37,024 nt of DNA from Aeromonas molluscorum 848 (lineage in GTDB: Bacteria; Pseudomonadota; Gammaproteobacteria; Enterobacterales; Aeromonadaceae): NCBI RefSeq assembly GCF_000388115.1, contig NZ_AQGQ01000020.1:1-37024 (forward strand), given 5' to 3'. The translations under genes were made by a program, and so were the position numbers. Below are positions 17,761 through 26,772 of the stretch, in pieces. The notes under the pieces are model-generated. The model was not told the origin of the DNA. It ran no database searches and saw nothing but the letters and a program-made list of their open reading frames with translations. Position 1 is the stretch's first letter. Each line of letters begins with the position of its first letter.

Positions 17761-18733
17761 CTTGCTGAAGCCTCATGCGGATGCCATGGCGGACGGCGAT
17801 AACCTCGGCCAGGGTGGCGATGGCGATTTCGATCGGGGACTTGCTGCCGATAGGAAACCCGATAGGGGCATGGATCCGCGCCAGTTGCGGCTGGCTGGCA
17901 TCGCCTATCCGCCGCAGTCGTTCCCGTCGGCGTTCACTGGTGCGTATCGAGCCCATGGCCCCCAGATAGAAGGCGTCAGATTCGAGCGCAGCCATCAGTC
18001 CGGCATCATCGATGCGGGGGTCGTGTGCCAGGGCGAGCACGGCGCTCTGGGCATTGGCGTGACGTTCGACAAAACGTTCAGGATCGCACCACTGTACCTC
18101 AATGCCACCCTGCTCAGGCCCCCAATGCCAGTCAAAGCGGTATGCGTCGCGGGTATCACATAGCAATACCTCAAAACCGGCGGCCTGCCCGAGCCTGGCC
18201 ACTTGTTCGCTCACCTGGCTGATCCCCAGCAGCAGCAGACGCCAGCGCTGGGCATAGCCGAGTCGAACGATCCCGGGTTCGTCCCGGCCAGGGATCTCGC
18301 CGCTCAGGTAGGTCCTCTCCCTTTGTGCAATACGGACCTCTCGCACGAAGGAGGTTGCACCTTGGAGCAAGGCAAGCCATTGCTGCAAGTCTTGCATGGC
18401 TTCATCGCCTGGTATCAGGTGCTCGACCAGTAGCTGGATGCTCCCACCGCACGGCAGCTCGAACTGATTGCCATCGGGGGTCAGGTGAGCGCCATAGTCA
18501 AGCAGGCTCAGCGGTGCGTCGTGCTCCCCCCTGGCCAGCTTCTCGACAAAGGCGTCCTCGATGCAACCTCCGGAGATGGAGCCGCTGCGACAGCGCCCAT
18601 CGGTGGCAAACAGTGCCCCCCTTGGCCGAGGGGCCGAGCCATAGGTGGCCACTATGCTGCACAGCCAGACAGATCTGCCCTGGGCGAGCCAGCTCAAGCT
18701 TTGGCGCACTACGTCGACGTTATGGTCACTCAT
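17750..18733 (-). CDS. XdhC/CoxI family Mo-enzyme maturation protein
   Basis: 327 residues from the ATG at 18733, which lies inside the stop region of the cytochrome gene (ATGAGTGA). An upstream extension of 15 codons is possible but would overlap more. The N-terminal XdhC_CoxI domain has GSAPRPRGALFATDG and GSISGGCIEDAF (residues about 30-65, with the conserved cysteine); the C-terminal Rossmann domain has LLLLGISQVSEQVARLGQAAGF and the LALAHDPRIDDAGL block. Relatives (XdhC, PaoD) bind the molybdenum cofactor, help add its sulfido ligand and insert it into the partner enzyme. Partner here is presumably the product at 20464-23295. Confidence 0.92.
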   Translation of the reverse strand: MSDHNVDVVRQSLSWLAQGRSVWLCSIVATYGSAPRPRGALFATDGRCRSGSISGGCIEDAFVEKLARGEHDAPLSLLDYGAHLTPDGNQFELPCGGSIQLLVEHLIPGDEAMQDLQQWLALLQGATSFVREVRIAQRERTYLSGEIPGRDEPGIVRLGYAQRWRLLLLGISQVSEQVARLGQAAGFEVLLCDTRDAYRFDWHWGPEQGGIEVQWCDPERFVERHANAQSAVLALAHDPRIDDAGLMAALESDAFYLGAMGSIRTSERRRERLRRIGDASQPQLARIHAPIGFPIGSKSPIEIAIATLAEVIAVRHGIRMRLQQDAT

Positions 18734-19943
18734 GATACTCGGCCAGCTCCTGTTTAAGCGCCTTGACCTCGTCGGCACTCACCTTGGCGGGCTGGTTGGC
18801 CCAGGTCTGGCGCAGGAAGTTGGCCAGGTCTGCCAGCTCCTGCTCGCTCATCTCATCGATATAACCTGGCATGGGGGCAAAACGCTCGATCTGACTGTAG
18901 CCCTGGGCCGGGATCCCATGCAGCAGTATGGCCAGGGTGTTGACTGGGCTCTGCTGATCCAGGGTCCCATTGCTGGACAGGGCAGGGGTCACATTCGGCT
19001 TGCCTTGACCATCTTGGCCATGGCAGCCGGTGCAGTAGTTGCGATAGAGGGCATAACCGGGATGCTGGGTATCCAGGGTGACAGCCTTGGTCTCGGGGGA
19101 TGGCAGCGGCGTATCGCTGTCGAGCAGGTAGCTGGTCACTGCATGCATATCTTCCTGGGTCAGATAGGCAAAGCTCTTCTCCACCACCGGATACATGCCA
19201 GCGAAGACACTCCCTTTGACCGAGTAGCCTTTTTTCAGCAGCCTGGCCAGTGACTCCTGAGTCCAGCCTTGGCGCCTTAACTCGGTGGCGGTGATGTTGG
19301 GCGCCATCACCCCTTCAATCCTGGCCCCTTGCAGATAGTGGGAGGAGTCCATTGCCATGAAGATGTTACGCGGTGTATGGCACTCGCCACAGTGACCCAG
19401 CCCATCAACCAGATAGCGACCTCTGTTCCAATTGGCGCTTTTTGTTGAGTCGGGTATGAAGGCGGTGTCCTCATGAGCCACTAGGTTCCAGCCCAATAGC
19501 CCGGTGCGCACGTTGAAGGGGAAGCCGACCCCATTGGCTCTATTGGGGGGCGCTGCTGGTTTGGTCTGCATGAAGTAGGCGTAGAGCGCCTTCATGTCGG
19601 CATCCGTGACCAGGTGATAGGAGGTGTAGGGCATGGCGGGATAGAGACGCCCTTTTGGCGCCTTGCCGTTGTGCATCACGTCATAAAAATCTTGGTAGCT
19701 GTAGTCGCCGATGCCCTGCTTTTTGTCAGCACTGATGTTGGTGGAGTAGATGACGCCAAAGGGGGTTTTAAACGCCAATCCCCCCGCGTAGGTCTGGCCG
19801 CTTTCGGTGGTATGGCAGGCGGCACAGTCACCGATCTTGGCCAGGTAGCGCCCTTGCTCAACCAAGGGATCCTGAGCCTGGACGCCTGCGATGACCCCCA
19901 TGCCGAGGAGAGGGGCCAATGCCAGTCTGGAGAGGTGCATCAT
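18726..19943 (-). CDS. Triheme cytochrome c subunit
   Basis: 405 residues from the ATG at 19943, which overlaps the upstream stop as ATGA. A signal peptide (residues 1-23, ending GVQA before QDP) directs it to the periplasm. Three c-type heme motifs are seen: CAACH (40-44), CGECH (185-189) and CTGCH (304-308), each with a downstream methionine as possible axial ligand (for example PAMPYT, GVMAPN, PMPGY). This three-domain form is the one that passes electrons from periplasmic dehydrogenases (gluconate, alcohol, aldehyde) to the quinone pool or oxidases. Here it replaces the FAD subunit found in many Mo-hydroxylases. No C-terminal membrane anchor is visible. Confidence 0.95.
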   Translation of the reverse strand: MMHLSRLALAPLLGMGVIAGVQAQDPLVEQGRYLAKIGDCAACHTTESGQTYAGGLAFKTPFGVIYSTNISADKKQGIGDYSYQDFYDVMHNGKAPKGRLYPAMPYTSYHLVTDADMKALYAYFMQTKPAAPPNRANGVGFPFNVRTGLLGWNLVAHEDTAFIPDSTKSANWNRGRYLVDGLGHCGECHTPRNIFMAMDSSHYLQGARIEGVMAPNITATELRRQGWTQESLARLLKKGYSVKGSVFAGMYPVVEKSFAYLTQEDMHAVTSYLLDSDTPLPSPETKAVTLDTQHPGYALYRNYCTGCHGQDGQGKPNVTPALSSNGTLDQQSPVNTLAILLHGIPAQGYSQIERFAPMPGYIDEMSEQELADLANFLRQTWANQPAKVSADEVKALKQELAEYHE

Positions 19944-20467
19944 TTGACCACTCCTTCTTTGATGAGCATGGCTTTGACCCCCTCGTAGTATTTCTTGTAA
20001 CCCGTACAGCGACAGACGTGATCGTTCAGTGCCGCCGAGATGGTCTGCTCCAGATCGGCCATCTTCACCGGCTGTTTGCGCAGGCGTTCGAGCAGGACAG
20101 TGGTCTCGTTGACAAAGCCCGAAGTGCACCAGCCGCACTGGAAGGAGAAGTGATCCAGGAAGGTTTGTTGCACTGGGCTCAGAGCGATTATTTTGCCCAC
20201 GCTATTGCGTTTGGCATGCCCTTCCACGGTGCGCACTCGCTTGCCGTTGAAGCGACCCACGCCGTTGATGCAGGTGCGTACGCTCTCGCTGGTGCCATCC
20301 TCCTTGTCGACGACTATGGTGCAGGCGTGGCAGACCCCAATGCCACAGCCGAACTTGGTACCGGTCAGATTCACATACTCATGCAGGAAGTCGAGCATCA
20401 TGGTGTTGTCATCCACCTCGAGCGGGCCGACGAGACGGTCATTGATGGTCATGGTTACTGTGGTCAT
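19940..20467 (-). CDS. 2Fe-2S subunit of molybdenum hydroxylase (IorA-like)
   Basis: 175 residues, the normal small-subunit length. The N-terminal plant-type ferredoxin domain carries one cluster with CGIGVCHAC and a later Cys in RTCING; the C-terminal helical domain carries the second with CGWCTSGF and CRCTGY. It passes electrons from the molybdenum site to the cytochrome. No signal peptide is seen, so it would be exported folded by hitch-hiking with the Tat-signalled large subunit. It overlaps the large-subunit gene by 4 nt and the cytochrome gene by 4 nt. Confidence 0.95.
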   Translation of the reverse strand: MTTVTMTINDRLVGPLEVDDNTMMLDFLHEYVNLTGTKFGCGIGVCHACTIVVDKEDGTSESVRTCINGVGRFNGKRVRTVEGHAKRNSVGKIIALSPVQQTFLDHFSFQCGWCTSGFVNETTVLLERLRKQPVKMADLEQTISAALNDHVCRCTGYKKYYEGVKAMLIKEGVVK

Positions 20468-23295
20468 TGGATGGCCTTCTGAATGTCGGTTGCTGTCACG
20501 GGAAGATGATAGAAACGGGTGCCGCTCGCCTGATAGATGGCTTCAACCAGAGCTGCCACTACGGGGATCATCACCACTTCGCCTATGCCCTTGGTGGCAT
20601 CGGTCGGCGAGAGGGGATCGAGCAGGGTGTGGGTGAAGTTCCAGACTGGCAGCTGATCGGCGCTGGGCACACGATAGCGGTTCAGGTTCCAGGTGCCGTT
20701 GCCCGGCCCTTCCTGTCCGGCGGGTAGGTATTCATACAGGGCATGACCCACCCCCATGGCCAGGCCGCCCTGGATCTGACCTTCCACCAGCTCCGGGACT
20801 ATGACCCGACCTGCGTCCAGCCAGCTGTGGGCCGACAAGATGTGCACTTTGCCCGAGCCCTTCTCCAGGGCGACCTCGACCAGAGTGGCGCAAGGGGCGT
20901 AGTAGGTCACCATGGCGTTGTTCAGGCTGGTCTTGGGGTAGTAGGCCTGAGTGCGATCGAGCAGGTGGTAGCCGTTGGCATCGGCCTGTGCACGTTGCTC
21001 GCTGCTGGCGCCGTCGCCATAGCGTATCGCCAGCGCATCGATGGGCAGGCGCAGACTCTGGCCTTCGAGGGGGAAGTCGCACTCGGCCCAGGCCCAGCGG
21101 TTGAAGCTGTGTACCATGGCACCGGTAATGAGACCCTTGGCATGGGCGTGGGCCGCCAGCAGGGAGAGCGGCAGCGGCGGCATGCCACGGGTCGTCAGCC
21201 CCGCATCGGTCCAGCTTGCCTCGCTGGAGGGACCCAGATCCAGACCGGCCTGACCGACGAAGTACTGCTTGCGCCAGATGGCTGTCGCCGTCGGCCAGAG
21301 GCTCTGTTCAAACAGGATGCGGGCTGCGGTGGCGGTGGCGTGACTCTGGAAATAGGAGGAGATGGAGGCGGAAGAAGCCTGCGGAATGGCCAGCGTCCAG
21401 CGCGGGTTCTTCTGCATCTCGTCCTGGCGTTCCTGGGAGATGGTGTAGGGGTTATCGGTTTCGACCAGCTTGAAGCTTTCCCAGAGTGCAATTTCGGCGA
21501 GATCTATGGTGTCGGCTGGCTGGCCGAAGTAGCGGCTGACGATCTCGGCTTGTGAGGTCTGGATCCCGGTACCCATCTCCATGCCGCTGATCTTGAGAAG
21601 GATTTCCCCCTTGCTGGTCAGCTCGACACAGGCCGAGGGGGCCACGGCGCCGGTGCCGTAATCCTTGGTGGTGATACTGAAGCCTGTCCCGTGCAGGCGA
21701 TCCGGATGTTGGGCTTCATAGGCCTGCTTCCTGCTCTGGCGCTGGGCCCATAGCTCATGCTGCTCAGCCATCGCCAGGATCTCGGGATAGCGGTTATTCC
21801 CTTCGGGAATCGCACCCTGGGTATTGGGCTGGCCGGGCTTGATCAGATTGCGGCGACGTAGTTCGAGGGGATCCATCTTCAGCAGCGCAGCCGCTTCGTT
21901 GACCATCATCTCCATGGCCGCCATGGTTTGCAGGGAGCCATAGCCACGCATGGAGCCACAATCCGGGTTTTCGGAGGGCAGGGCGACAGCCGTGATGTCA
22001 TTCTTGGGCAGGTAGTAAACCCCCTGAATGGCACTGGCGCCCACGCTGGCCACCGAGCCGGTGAAGTTCAGGCGACCGCCACCGTCAACGGTCATGGCGG
22101 CGATCAGGGCGCGAAACTTGCCACTCTGTTTATCGACTACCAGCTTGTTTTGCATGCTGAATGGGTGACGCTTGAGCCCCCCTTGGAACTGTTCGAAGCG
22201 ATCATTGGCCAGGCGTATCGGGCCGTCGGCATAAAGGGTTGCGAGCAGGCCGTAAAAGGGAAATATGGTGTGATCCTTGGCCCCGAAACCTCCCCCTATG
22301 AAAGGTGAGTGCACTACCAGCTTGTCGACCTTGCCTGCCAGCGGGCCTTTGGCCAGCATCTCGGCGGCTTCGTAGTAGAAGTCGTGGGGGGACTGGGTGC
22401 TCACCACCAGGTGCATGGTGCGCTCCTTGGCGTCGAACCAGCCGTTGGCGTTTTCCGTCTCCATCATCATGGGTTCGATGAACTGGGTCTGATAGGTGCG
22501 ATCCAGCACCAGGGCATCCTCGCTCTCCAGCTCTTTATGGACGAGTTCGGCCTGATACATGCCCTGCTCGCCCGCATTGCCACTGGCATTTGGGGTTGGC
22601 CATACCGGCAGGTGGCTGGCGATAGCCGGAAAGAAGAGCCCGTTCTTCAAGGCACTGTACTGATCACTCATGCCTAGCTTGCCCTCGATCCGCACGATGC
22701 GCCAGCAAGCCCAGGGATCGCGGGAGGCGGCAATCAGCGGTGTCACGTCGCCGTAGCGCACCACCTTGCCGTTGAACTGCAGTATTTGCTTGGCTCTGTT
22801 GAAGGTGGCGAAATCCGGGAAGAACAGCATGGCAACCGCATGCCCCAGATAGTCCGGGGTACTTCCTTCGCTCACCATCATGTTGATGCCGTAGAAGGAT
22901 GGGAGTTCGACGCCATCGCGGACCAGGTCGGCAGCGGTAAGCACCCGGCTGGGCTGGGCATTGGCGGGCAACATGGAGAGATCCAGTCCCAGATAGATGC
23001 GATCCGCCTTGTCGGCCCGGATCAGCAGTGCATGTTGCTGCTGGGATGGCCAGCCTGCCAGATCCTGCGCGCGATAATCCCGACTGTAGATCTTCTGGCC
23101 TGTGACTTTGGCCAGACCGTCGCTGCGAAACTTGATCTTGCCGCCTTGTTTCCACTGGCTGAGCAACTCGGGAGCGAAGACCTCATCTTCCATGCCGGAC
23201 AAGGAAAGGTTGGCGAGAAGCGGGGCGCTGTAGACGGCAATGCCGGCTATGACGCACTGTTTGATGAATTCACGTCTTGATAAGGGATAGGACAT
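20464..23295 (-). CDS. Molybdopterin-binding large subunit, aldehyde/isoquinoline oxidoreductase type (IorB-like)
   Basis: 943 residues. The N-terminus carries a Tat signal, SRREFIKQ (Arg7-Arg8), followed by a hydrophobic stretch to about residue 35, so the enzyme works in the periplasm. Xanthine-oxidase-family cofactor blocks are seen: GGGFGAKDH near residue 337, MRGYGSLQTMAAMEMM near 465, GMEMGTGIQTSQAEI near 590, and the catalytic-glutamate block KGIGEVVMIPV near the C-terminus. With the 2Fe-2S subunit and the triheme cytochrome it would oxidise an aldehyde or N-heterocycle with water as oxygen donor. Substrate cannot be read from sequence. It is the first gene of the five-gene operon, with its promoter in the 484-bp gap shared with glnS. 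Confidence 0.93.
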   Translation of the reverse strand: MSYPLSRREFIKQCVIAGIAVYSAPLLANLSLSGMEDEVFAPELLSQWKQGGKIKFRSDGLAKVTGQKIYSRDYRAQDLAGWPSQQQHALLIRADKADRIYLGLDLSMLPANAQPSRVLTAADLVRDGVELPSFYGINMMVSEGSTPDYLGHAVAMLFFPDFATFNRAKQILQFNGKVVRYGDVTPLIAASRDPWACWRIVRIEGKLGMSDQYSALKNGLFFPAIASHLPVWPTPNASGNAGEQGMYQAELVHKELESEDALVLDRTYQTQFIEPMMMETENANGWFDAKERTMHLVVSTQSPHDFYYEAAEMLAKGPLAGKVDKLVVHSPFIGGGFGAKDHTIFPFYGLLATLYADGPIRLANDRFEQFQGGLKRHPFSMQNKLVVDKQSGKFRALIAAMTVDGGGRLNFTGSVASVGASAIQGVYYLPKNDITAVALPSENPDCGSMRGYGSLQTMAAMEMMVNEAAALLKMDPLELRRRNLIKPGQPNTQGAIPEGNNRYPEILAMAEQHELWAQRQSRKQAYEAQHPDRLHGTGFSITTKDYGTGAVAPSACVELTSKGEILLKISGMEMGTGIQTSQAEIVSRYFGQPADTIDLAEIALWESFKLVETDNPYTISQERQDEMQKNPRWTLAIPQASSASISSYFQSHATATAARILFEQSLWPTATAIWRKQYFVGQAGLDLGPSSEASWTDAGLTTRGMPPLPLSLLAAHAHAKGLITGAMVHSFNRWAWAECDFPLEGQSLRLPIDALAIRYGDGASSEQRAQADANGYHLLDRTQAYYPKTSLNNAMVTYYAPCATLVEVALEKGSGKVHILSAHSWLDAGRVIVPELVEGQIQGGLAMGVGHALYEYLPAGQEGPGNGTWNLNRYRVPSADQLPVWNFTHTLLDPLSPTDATKGIGEVVMIPVVAALVEAIYQASGTRFYHLPVTATDIQKAIQ

Positions 23296-23779
23296 GGTTC
23301 AGCTACCTGTATGAGGGTCAGACGAGTGGAACGGGGGAAAGATCGGCCAGTGTTGTCGGCCATCTCTCCTGATGTCACAGAAAAAGTAATGAGATTGTTA
23401 ATATAATACTGCGGTGACGAACTTTGGAAGATGCTTAATGATTGTTGATTCATTTCACATTACCCACTTTTAATATTGAAATCACGGCCATAAACAGAAT
23501 CGTGCCTGTGCGCATGCAAATAGTGTGGCCAAGACCAAGTCGTCGGCGTTGCATTTTTGTACCGAATTCATCAGCTCGGTTGATAGCAAGTTGTTGCGGG
23601 ATGAGTCGCTTCCGACCGGGAAGCGGGGCTCCCTCGGTGCGAAGGGCGGTAACTGTGGTGGAACACGGGTTGTGGCGGTAAATTCCTGTTGAGCCTCATG
23701 GATGAATAGTGGATCATTGTTGGTTTCTAAGCGGGGGGCGTGCGGTTGCCCCACGAGCTGAGACATTCGAGGTGAATTC
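23296..23779. other. 484-bp divergent intergenic region (Mo-hydroxylase operon / glnS)
   Basis: No gene is convincing here; open frames on both strands have no recognisable product. The left half is AT-rich and should hold the operon promoter (on the minus strand a TATTAT lies at 23408-23413, without a good -35). An imperfect TGTGA-N6-TCAAC on the minus strand recalls a CRP half-consensus but is weak. The right half is GC-rich, with a 7-bp hairpin CGCTTCC/GGAAGCG at 23607-23625 and two copies of GGCGGTAA. A clear glnS promoter was not found. Confidence 0.4.
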
Positions 23780-25440
23780 ATGACCGAGGCGAGCAGCCCA
23801 ACCAATTTTATTCGTCAGATCATCGATGAAGATCTGGCCAGTGGTAAGCACAAGAGTGTGCATACCCGTTTCCCTCCCGAGCCGAACGGTTATCTCCATA
23901 TCGGCCATGCCAAGTCCATCTGTCTGAACTTCGGCATCGCCAAGGACTACCAGGGCCAATGCAACCTGCGCTTCGATGACACCAACCCGGTCAAGGAAGA
24001 TATAGAGTACGTCGAGTCCATCAAGCAGGACGTACAGTGGCTCGGCTTCGAGTGGAGCGGCGAGATCTGCTACTCCTCCGACTATTTCGACAAGCTGCAC
24101 GGCTATGCCATCGAGCTGATCGAGAAGGGTCTGGCCTATGTGGACGAGCTCTCTCCCGAGCAGATGCGCGAGTATCGTGGCACCCTGACTGAAGCCGGCA
24201 AGAACAGCCCCTTCCGCGAGCGCAGCGTCGAAGAGAACCTGGCGCTGTTTGCCAAGATGAAGAACGGTGAGATGGCCGAAGGCAGCGCCTGCCTGCGCGC
24301 CAAGATCGACATGGCATCTCCCTTCATGGTGATGCGCGATCCCGTTATCTATCGCATCAAGTTTGCCCACCACCACCAGACCGGTGACAAGTGGTGCATC
24401 TATCCGATGTACGACTTCACCCACTGCATCTCGGACGCCCTGGAGGGGATCACCCACTCCCTCTGTACCCTGGAGTTCCAGGATAACCGCCGTCTATACG
24501 ACTGGGTGCTGGACAATATCAGCATCGATTGCCACCCCGTCAGTACGAGTTCTCCCGTCTGAACCTCGAATACACCGTCATGTCCAAGCGCAAGCTGAAC
24601 CTGCTGGTGACCGAGGGGCATGTCAATGGATGGGATGATCCTCGCATGTTGACCGTGTCTGGTCTGCGTCGTCGTGGTTATACCCCGGGAGCCATTCGTG
24701 AGTTCTGCAAACGCATCGGCGTGACCAAGCAGGACAACATCGTCGAGATGAGCATGCTGGAAGCCTGCATTCGGGACGATCTCAATGAGAACGCCCCGCG
24801 CGCCATGGCGGTGTTGCATCCCCTCAAGGTGGTGATTGAGAACTTGTCGGCTGACGAAATGCTGACTGCCCCGGCACATCCGAACAATGCCGAGATGGGC
24901 ACCCGTGAGCTGCCTTTTGGCCGCGAGATCTTCATCGATGAAGCGGACTTCAAGGAAGAAGCCAACAAGCAGTTCAAGCGATTGGTGCTGGGCAAGGAAG
25001 TGCGCCTGCGCAACGCCTATGTCATCAAGGCCGAACGGGTCGAGAAGGATGCGGATGGCAAGGTGACTTGCATCTACTGCTCCTACGATCCGGACACCCT
25101 GGGCAAGGATCCGGCAGACGGTCGCAAGGTGAAGGGGGTGATCCACTGGGTCAGCGCCACTCACTCACTGCCAGCCGAAATCCGTCTCTACGACCGCCTG
25201 TTCAAGATGCCAAACCCTGGCGCCGAGCAAGACGTCGAAGCGGCCCTGAACCCGGACTCCCTGATAGTCATTGCAGGGGCTCGTGTCGAGGCCTCCCTCA
25301 AAAATGCCAAGCCGGAGTTTGCCTACCAGTTCGAGCGTGAAGGTTATTTCTGCGCCGACAGCAAGCTCTCCAGCCCGGAGCAGCTGGTGTTCAACCGCAC
25401 CGTTGCACTGCGTGACGTCTGGGGCAAAGCCGAAGGCTGA
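23780..25440 (+). CDS. glnS: Glutaminyl-tRNA synthetase, with an apparent one-base frameshift
   Basis: Charges tRNA-Gln with glutamine. The reading frame from ATG 23780 (GAGGTG ribosome site) covers residues 1-252, including the class I HIGH motif (His40-Ile-Gly-His43), and then breaks; homology resumes at once in another frame with [21 protein letters not shown], including the KMSKS-like VMSKR, and runs to 25440. The break is at the four-C run 24535-24538: five C would give HPRQYEF, exactly as in E. coli GlnS. Full length would be about 553 residues, as expected. GlnS is normally essential, so a base-calling error is likelier than a real mutation. Programmed shifting is not known for glnS. 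Confidence 0.93.
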
Positions 25441-25498
25441 TGTATAGGGAAAGCGGGCAGGGGAGACCCTGCCACTTGCCCGGATTTGAGCCAAAAAG

Positions 25499-25524
25499 AA
25501 AGCCAGCGCGATGCTGGCTTTTTT
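25499..25524. terminator. Bidirectional terminator between glnS and fur
   Basis: Stem AAAGCCAGC/GCTGGCTTT with loop GCGAT and flanking A- and T-runs on both sides, between convergent genes. Confidence 0.9.
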
Positions 25525-25548
25525 ATTGTCTGCGACGCACAGGCAAGT

Positions 25549-25977
25549 TTACTCGTCGTGCTTGCAGTCACCGTTGGCGCAGTGACCATACAGATAGAGG
25601 CTGTGATTGGTCAGCCGAATATTGTGATGCTTGGCGATGTCACGCTGACGCTGTTCTATCACTTCATCGGAGAACTCGATCACCTTGCCACAGTCGAGGC
25701 AAACCAGGTGGTCATGGTGCTCCTGGGTCGACAACTCAAACACGGACTTGCCGCCTTCAAAGTGGTGACGGGTGACGATGCCTGCATCATCAAACTGGTT
25801 CAGAACGCGATACACGGTCGCCAGACCAATCTCTTCACCATGATCGATCAGTCGTTTGTAGAGGTCTTCGGCACTGGTGTGCTGGCATTCCGGCTGCTGC
25901 AGGATCTCGAGGATCTTGACACGCGGCAGTGTGATCTTGAGCCCGGCCTTTTTTAACGCTTGATTATTGTCTGGCAT
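25549..25977 (-). CDS. fur: Ferric uptake regulator Fur
   Basis: 142 residues from ATG 25977; a GTG two codons earlier (25983) is also open, but the chosen start matches E. coli MTDNN. Fur is an iron-binding repressor of uptake genes. The winged helix (residues about 10-80) has EEIGLATVYRVLNQFDDAGIV, and the dimerisation domain has the metal-binding EHHDHLVCLDCGKVIEF and the C-terminal GHCANGDCKHDE cysteines. Convergent with glnS; its promoter lies about 75 nt upstream. No E. coli uof-like leader peptide is visible in the leader. Confidence 0.98.
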   Translation of the reverse strand: MPDNNQALKKAGLKITLPRVKILEILQQPECQHTSAEDLYKRLIDHGEEIGLATVYRVLNQFDDAGIVTRHHFEGGKSVFELSTQEHHDHLVCLDCGKVIEFSDEVIEQRQRDIAKHHNIRLTNHSLYLYGHCANGDCKHDE

Positions 25978-26060
25978 ATTCACTTATTCGCATTCTCGAA
26001 GGTGGGGTTATTCTGAGTGACTGGCGCGGGAATGGCAACCTTCAACTCATGTCAGATGTC

Positions 26061-26066
26061 ATTATA
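26061..26066 (-). promoter_or_regulatory. Putative fur promoter -10 element
   Basis: On the minus strand this reads TATAAT, 84 bp before the fur ATG, giving a leader of about 75 nt. Just upstream, TTGTGACCACAA (5-2-5 inverted repeat) covers the -35 area and could be a regulator site. The -35 hexamer itself is poor. Confidence 0.5.
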
Positions 26067-26126
26067 GGTCTTGTGGTCACAAAAAATAAACCTAGTAATT
26101 CAAGGGCTTTAGCCATGATTAATCAG

Positions 26127-26160
26127 AAGGGGGCGAGCATTAGATTATTTTCGCCCCCTT
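26127..26160. other. 10-bp perfect hairpin between fur and the DUF4442 gene
   Basis: AAGGGGGCGA and TCGCCCCCTT with a 14-base AT-rich loop, in the gap between the divergent genes. No T-run follows on either strand. It could be an operator-like inverted repeat or a 5'-leader hairpin of the DUF4442 transcript. Confidence 0.45.
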
Positions 26161-26218
26161 GTCAGGTCGTTGATTGTTGTTAAGATGTAACACCTGTTTG
26201 TCTGGTCGGATGAGATCC

Positions 26219-26696
26219 ATGGATTGGCTTTTTGACAATGCGGCCTGGGTGCGCCGCGCCCTCAATGCCTGGCCTCCTTTCTGGGGGGCTGGCATCAAGA
26301 TAGAGCTGCTTAGCGATGACTTTCGTACTTGCCGGGTCAGCCTCAAGTCGCGGTGGTGGAACAAAAATGCCAACCGTACCCAGTTTGGTGGCAGCATGTT
26401 TGCCATGACGGACCCCCATCTACCCCTTGATGTTGATGGGGTATTTCAAGAACCACTACTATGTGTGGGACAAGGCGGGCAGCATCAACTACATCAAGCC
26501 AGGCAAGGGCAAGCTGGTGGCCGAGTTCAACCTGACCGAGGCCAAGCTGGCTTCGATCCTGGCGGCGACCCGTCAGGGGGACAAACACTTCCCTGAGTTT
26601 GATGTACTGGTAAAAGATCACAAGGGTGAGCTGGTCGCCGAGATCAAGCGCACGCTCTATGTCCGCCAGCGCAAGGAGCGCAGGGGGACGCTGTGA
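26219..26696 (+). CDS. DUF4442 hotdog-fold protein, with an apparent one-base frameshift
   Basis: About 158 residues once repaired. The first part (MDWLFDNAAWVRRALNAWPP through TQFGGSMFAMTDP) and the second (LMLMGYFKNHYYVWDKAGSINYIKPGKGKL through YVRQRKER) are in different frames. The join is the five-C run 26413-26417; four C would give AMTDPIYPLMLMGYF, the family pattern. DUF4442 is related to acyl-CoA thioesterases with a hotdog fold; substrate unknown. GGATGAG before the ATG at 26219 acts as ribosome site; an in-frame ATG at 26210 is an alternative. It has its own terminator and is divergent from fur. Confidence 0.8.
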
Positions 26697-26733
26697 GTCG
26701 ATGACGTGATCTCCAGGGCTAATTACATCCCAT

Positions 26734-26760
26734 AAAAAACGGCTCGTAGGCCGTTTTTTT
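26734..26760. terminator. Bidirectional terminator between DUF4442 gene and fldA
   Basis: Stem AAAAAACGGC/GCCGTTTTTT with loop TCGTAG; T-runs on both strands suit the convergent genes. Confidence 0.92.
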
Positions 26761-26772
26761 AGTAGAAGTGAC

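Noticed and set aside
23440-23460. CRP- or FNR-like site ahead of the Mo-hydroxylase operon
   Set aside because: Only one half matches; the other has several mismatches, so it is not reported as a site.
24529-24545. Programmed frameshift in glnS
   Set aside because: No slippery heptamer or downstream stem, and glnS is not known to use recoding; a missing C in a C-run explains it.
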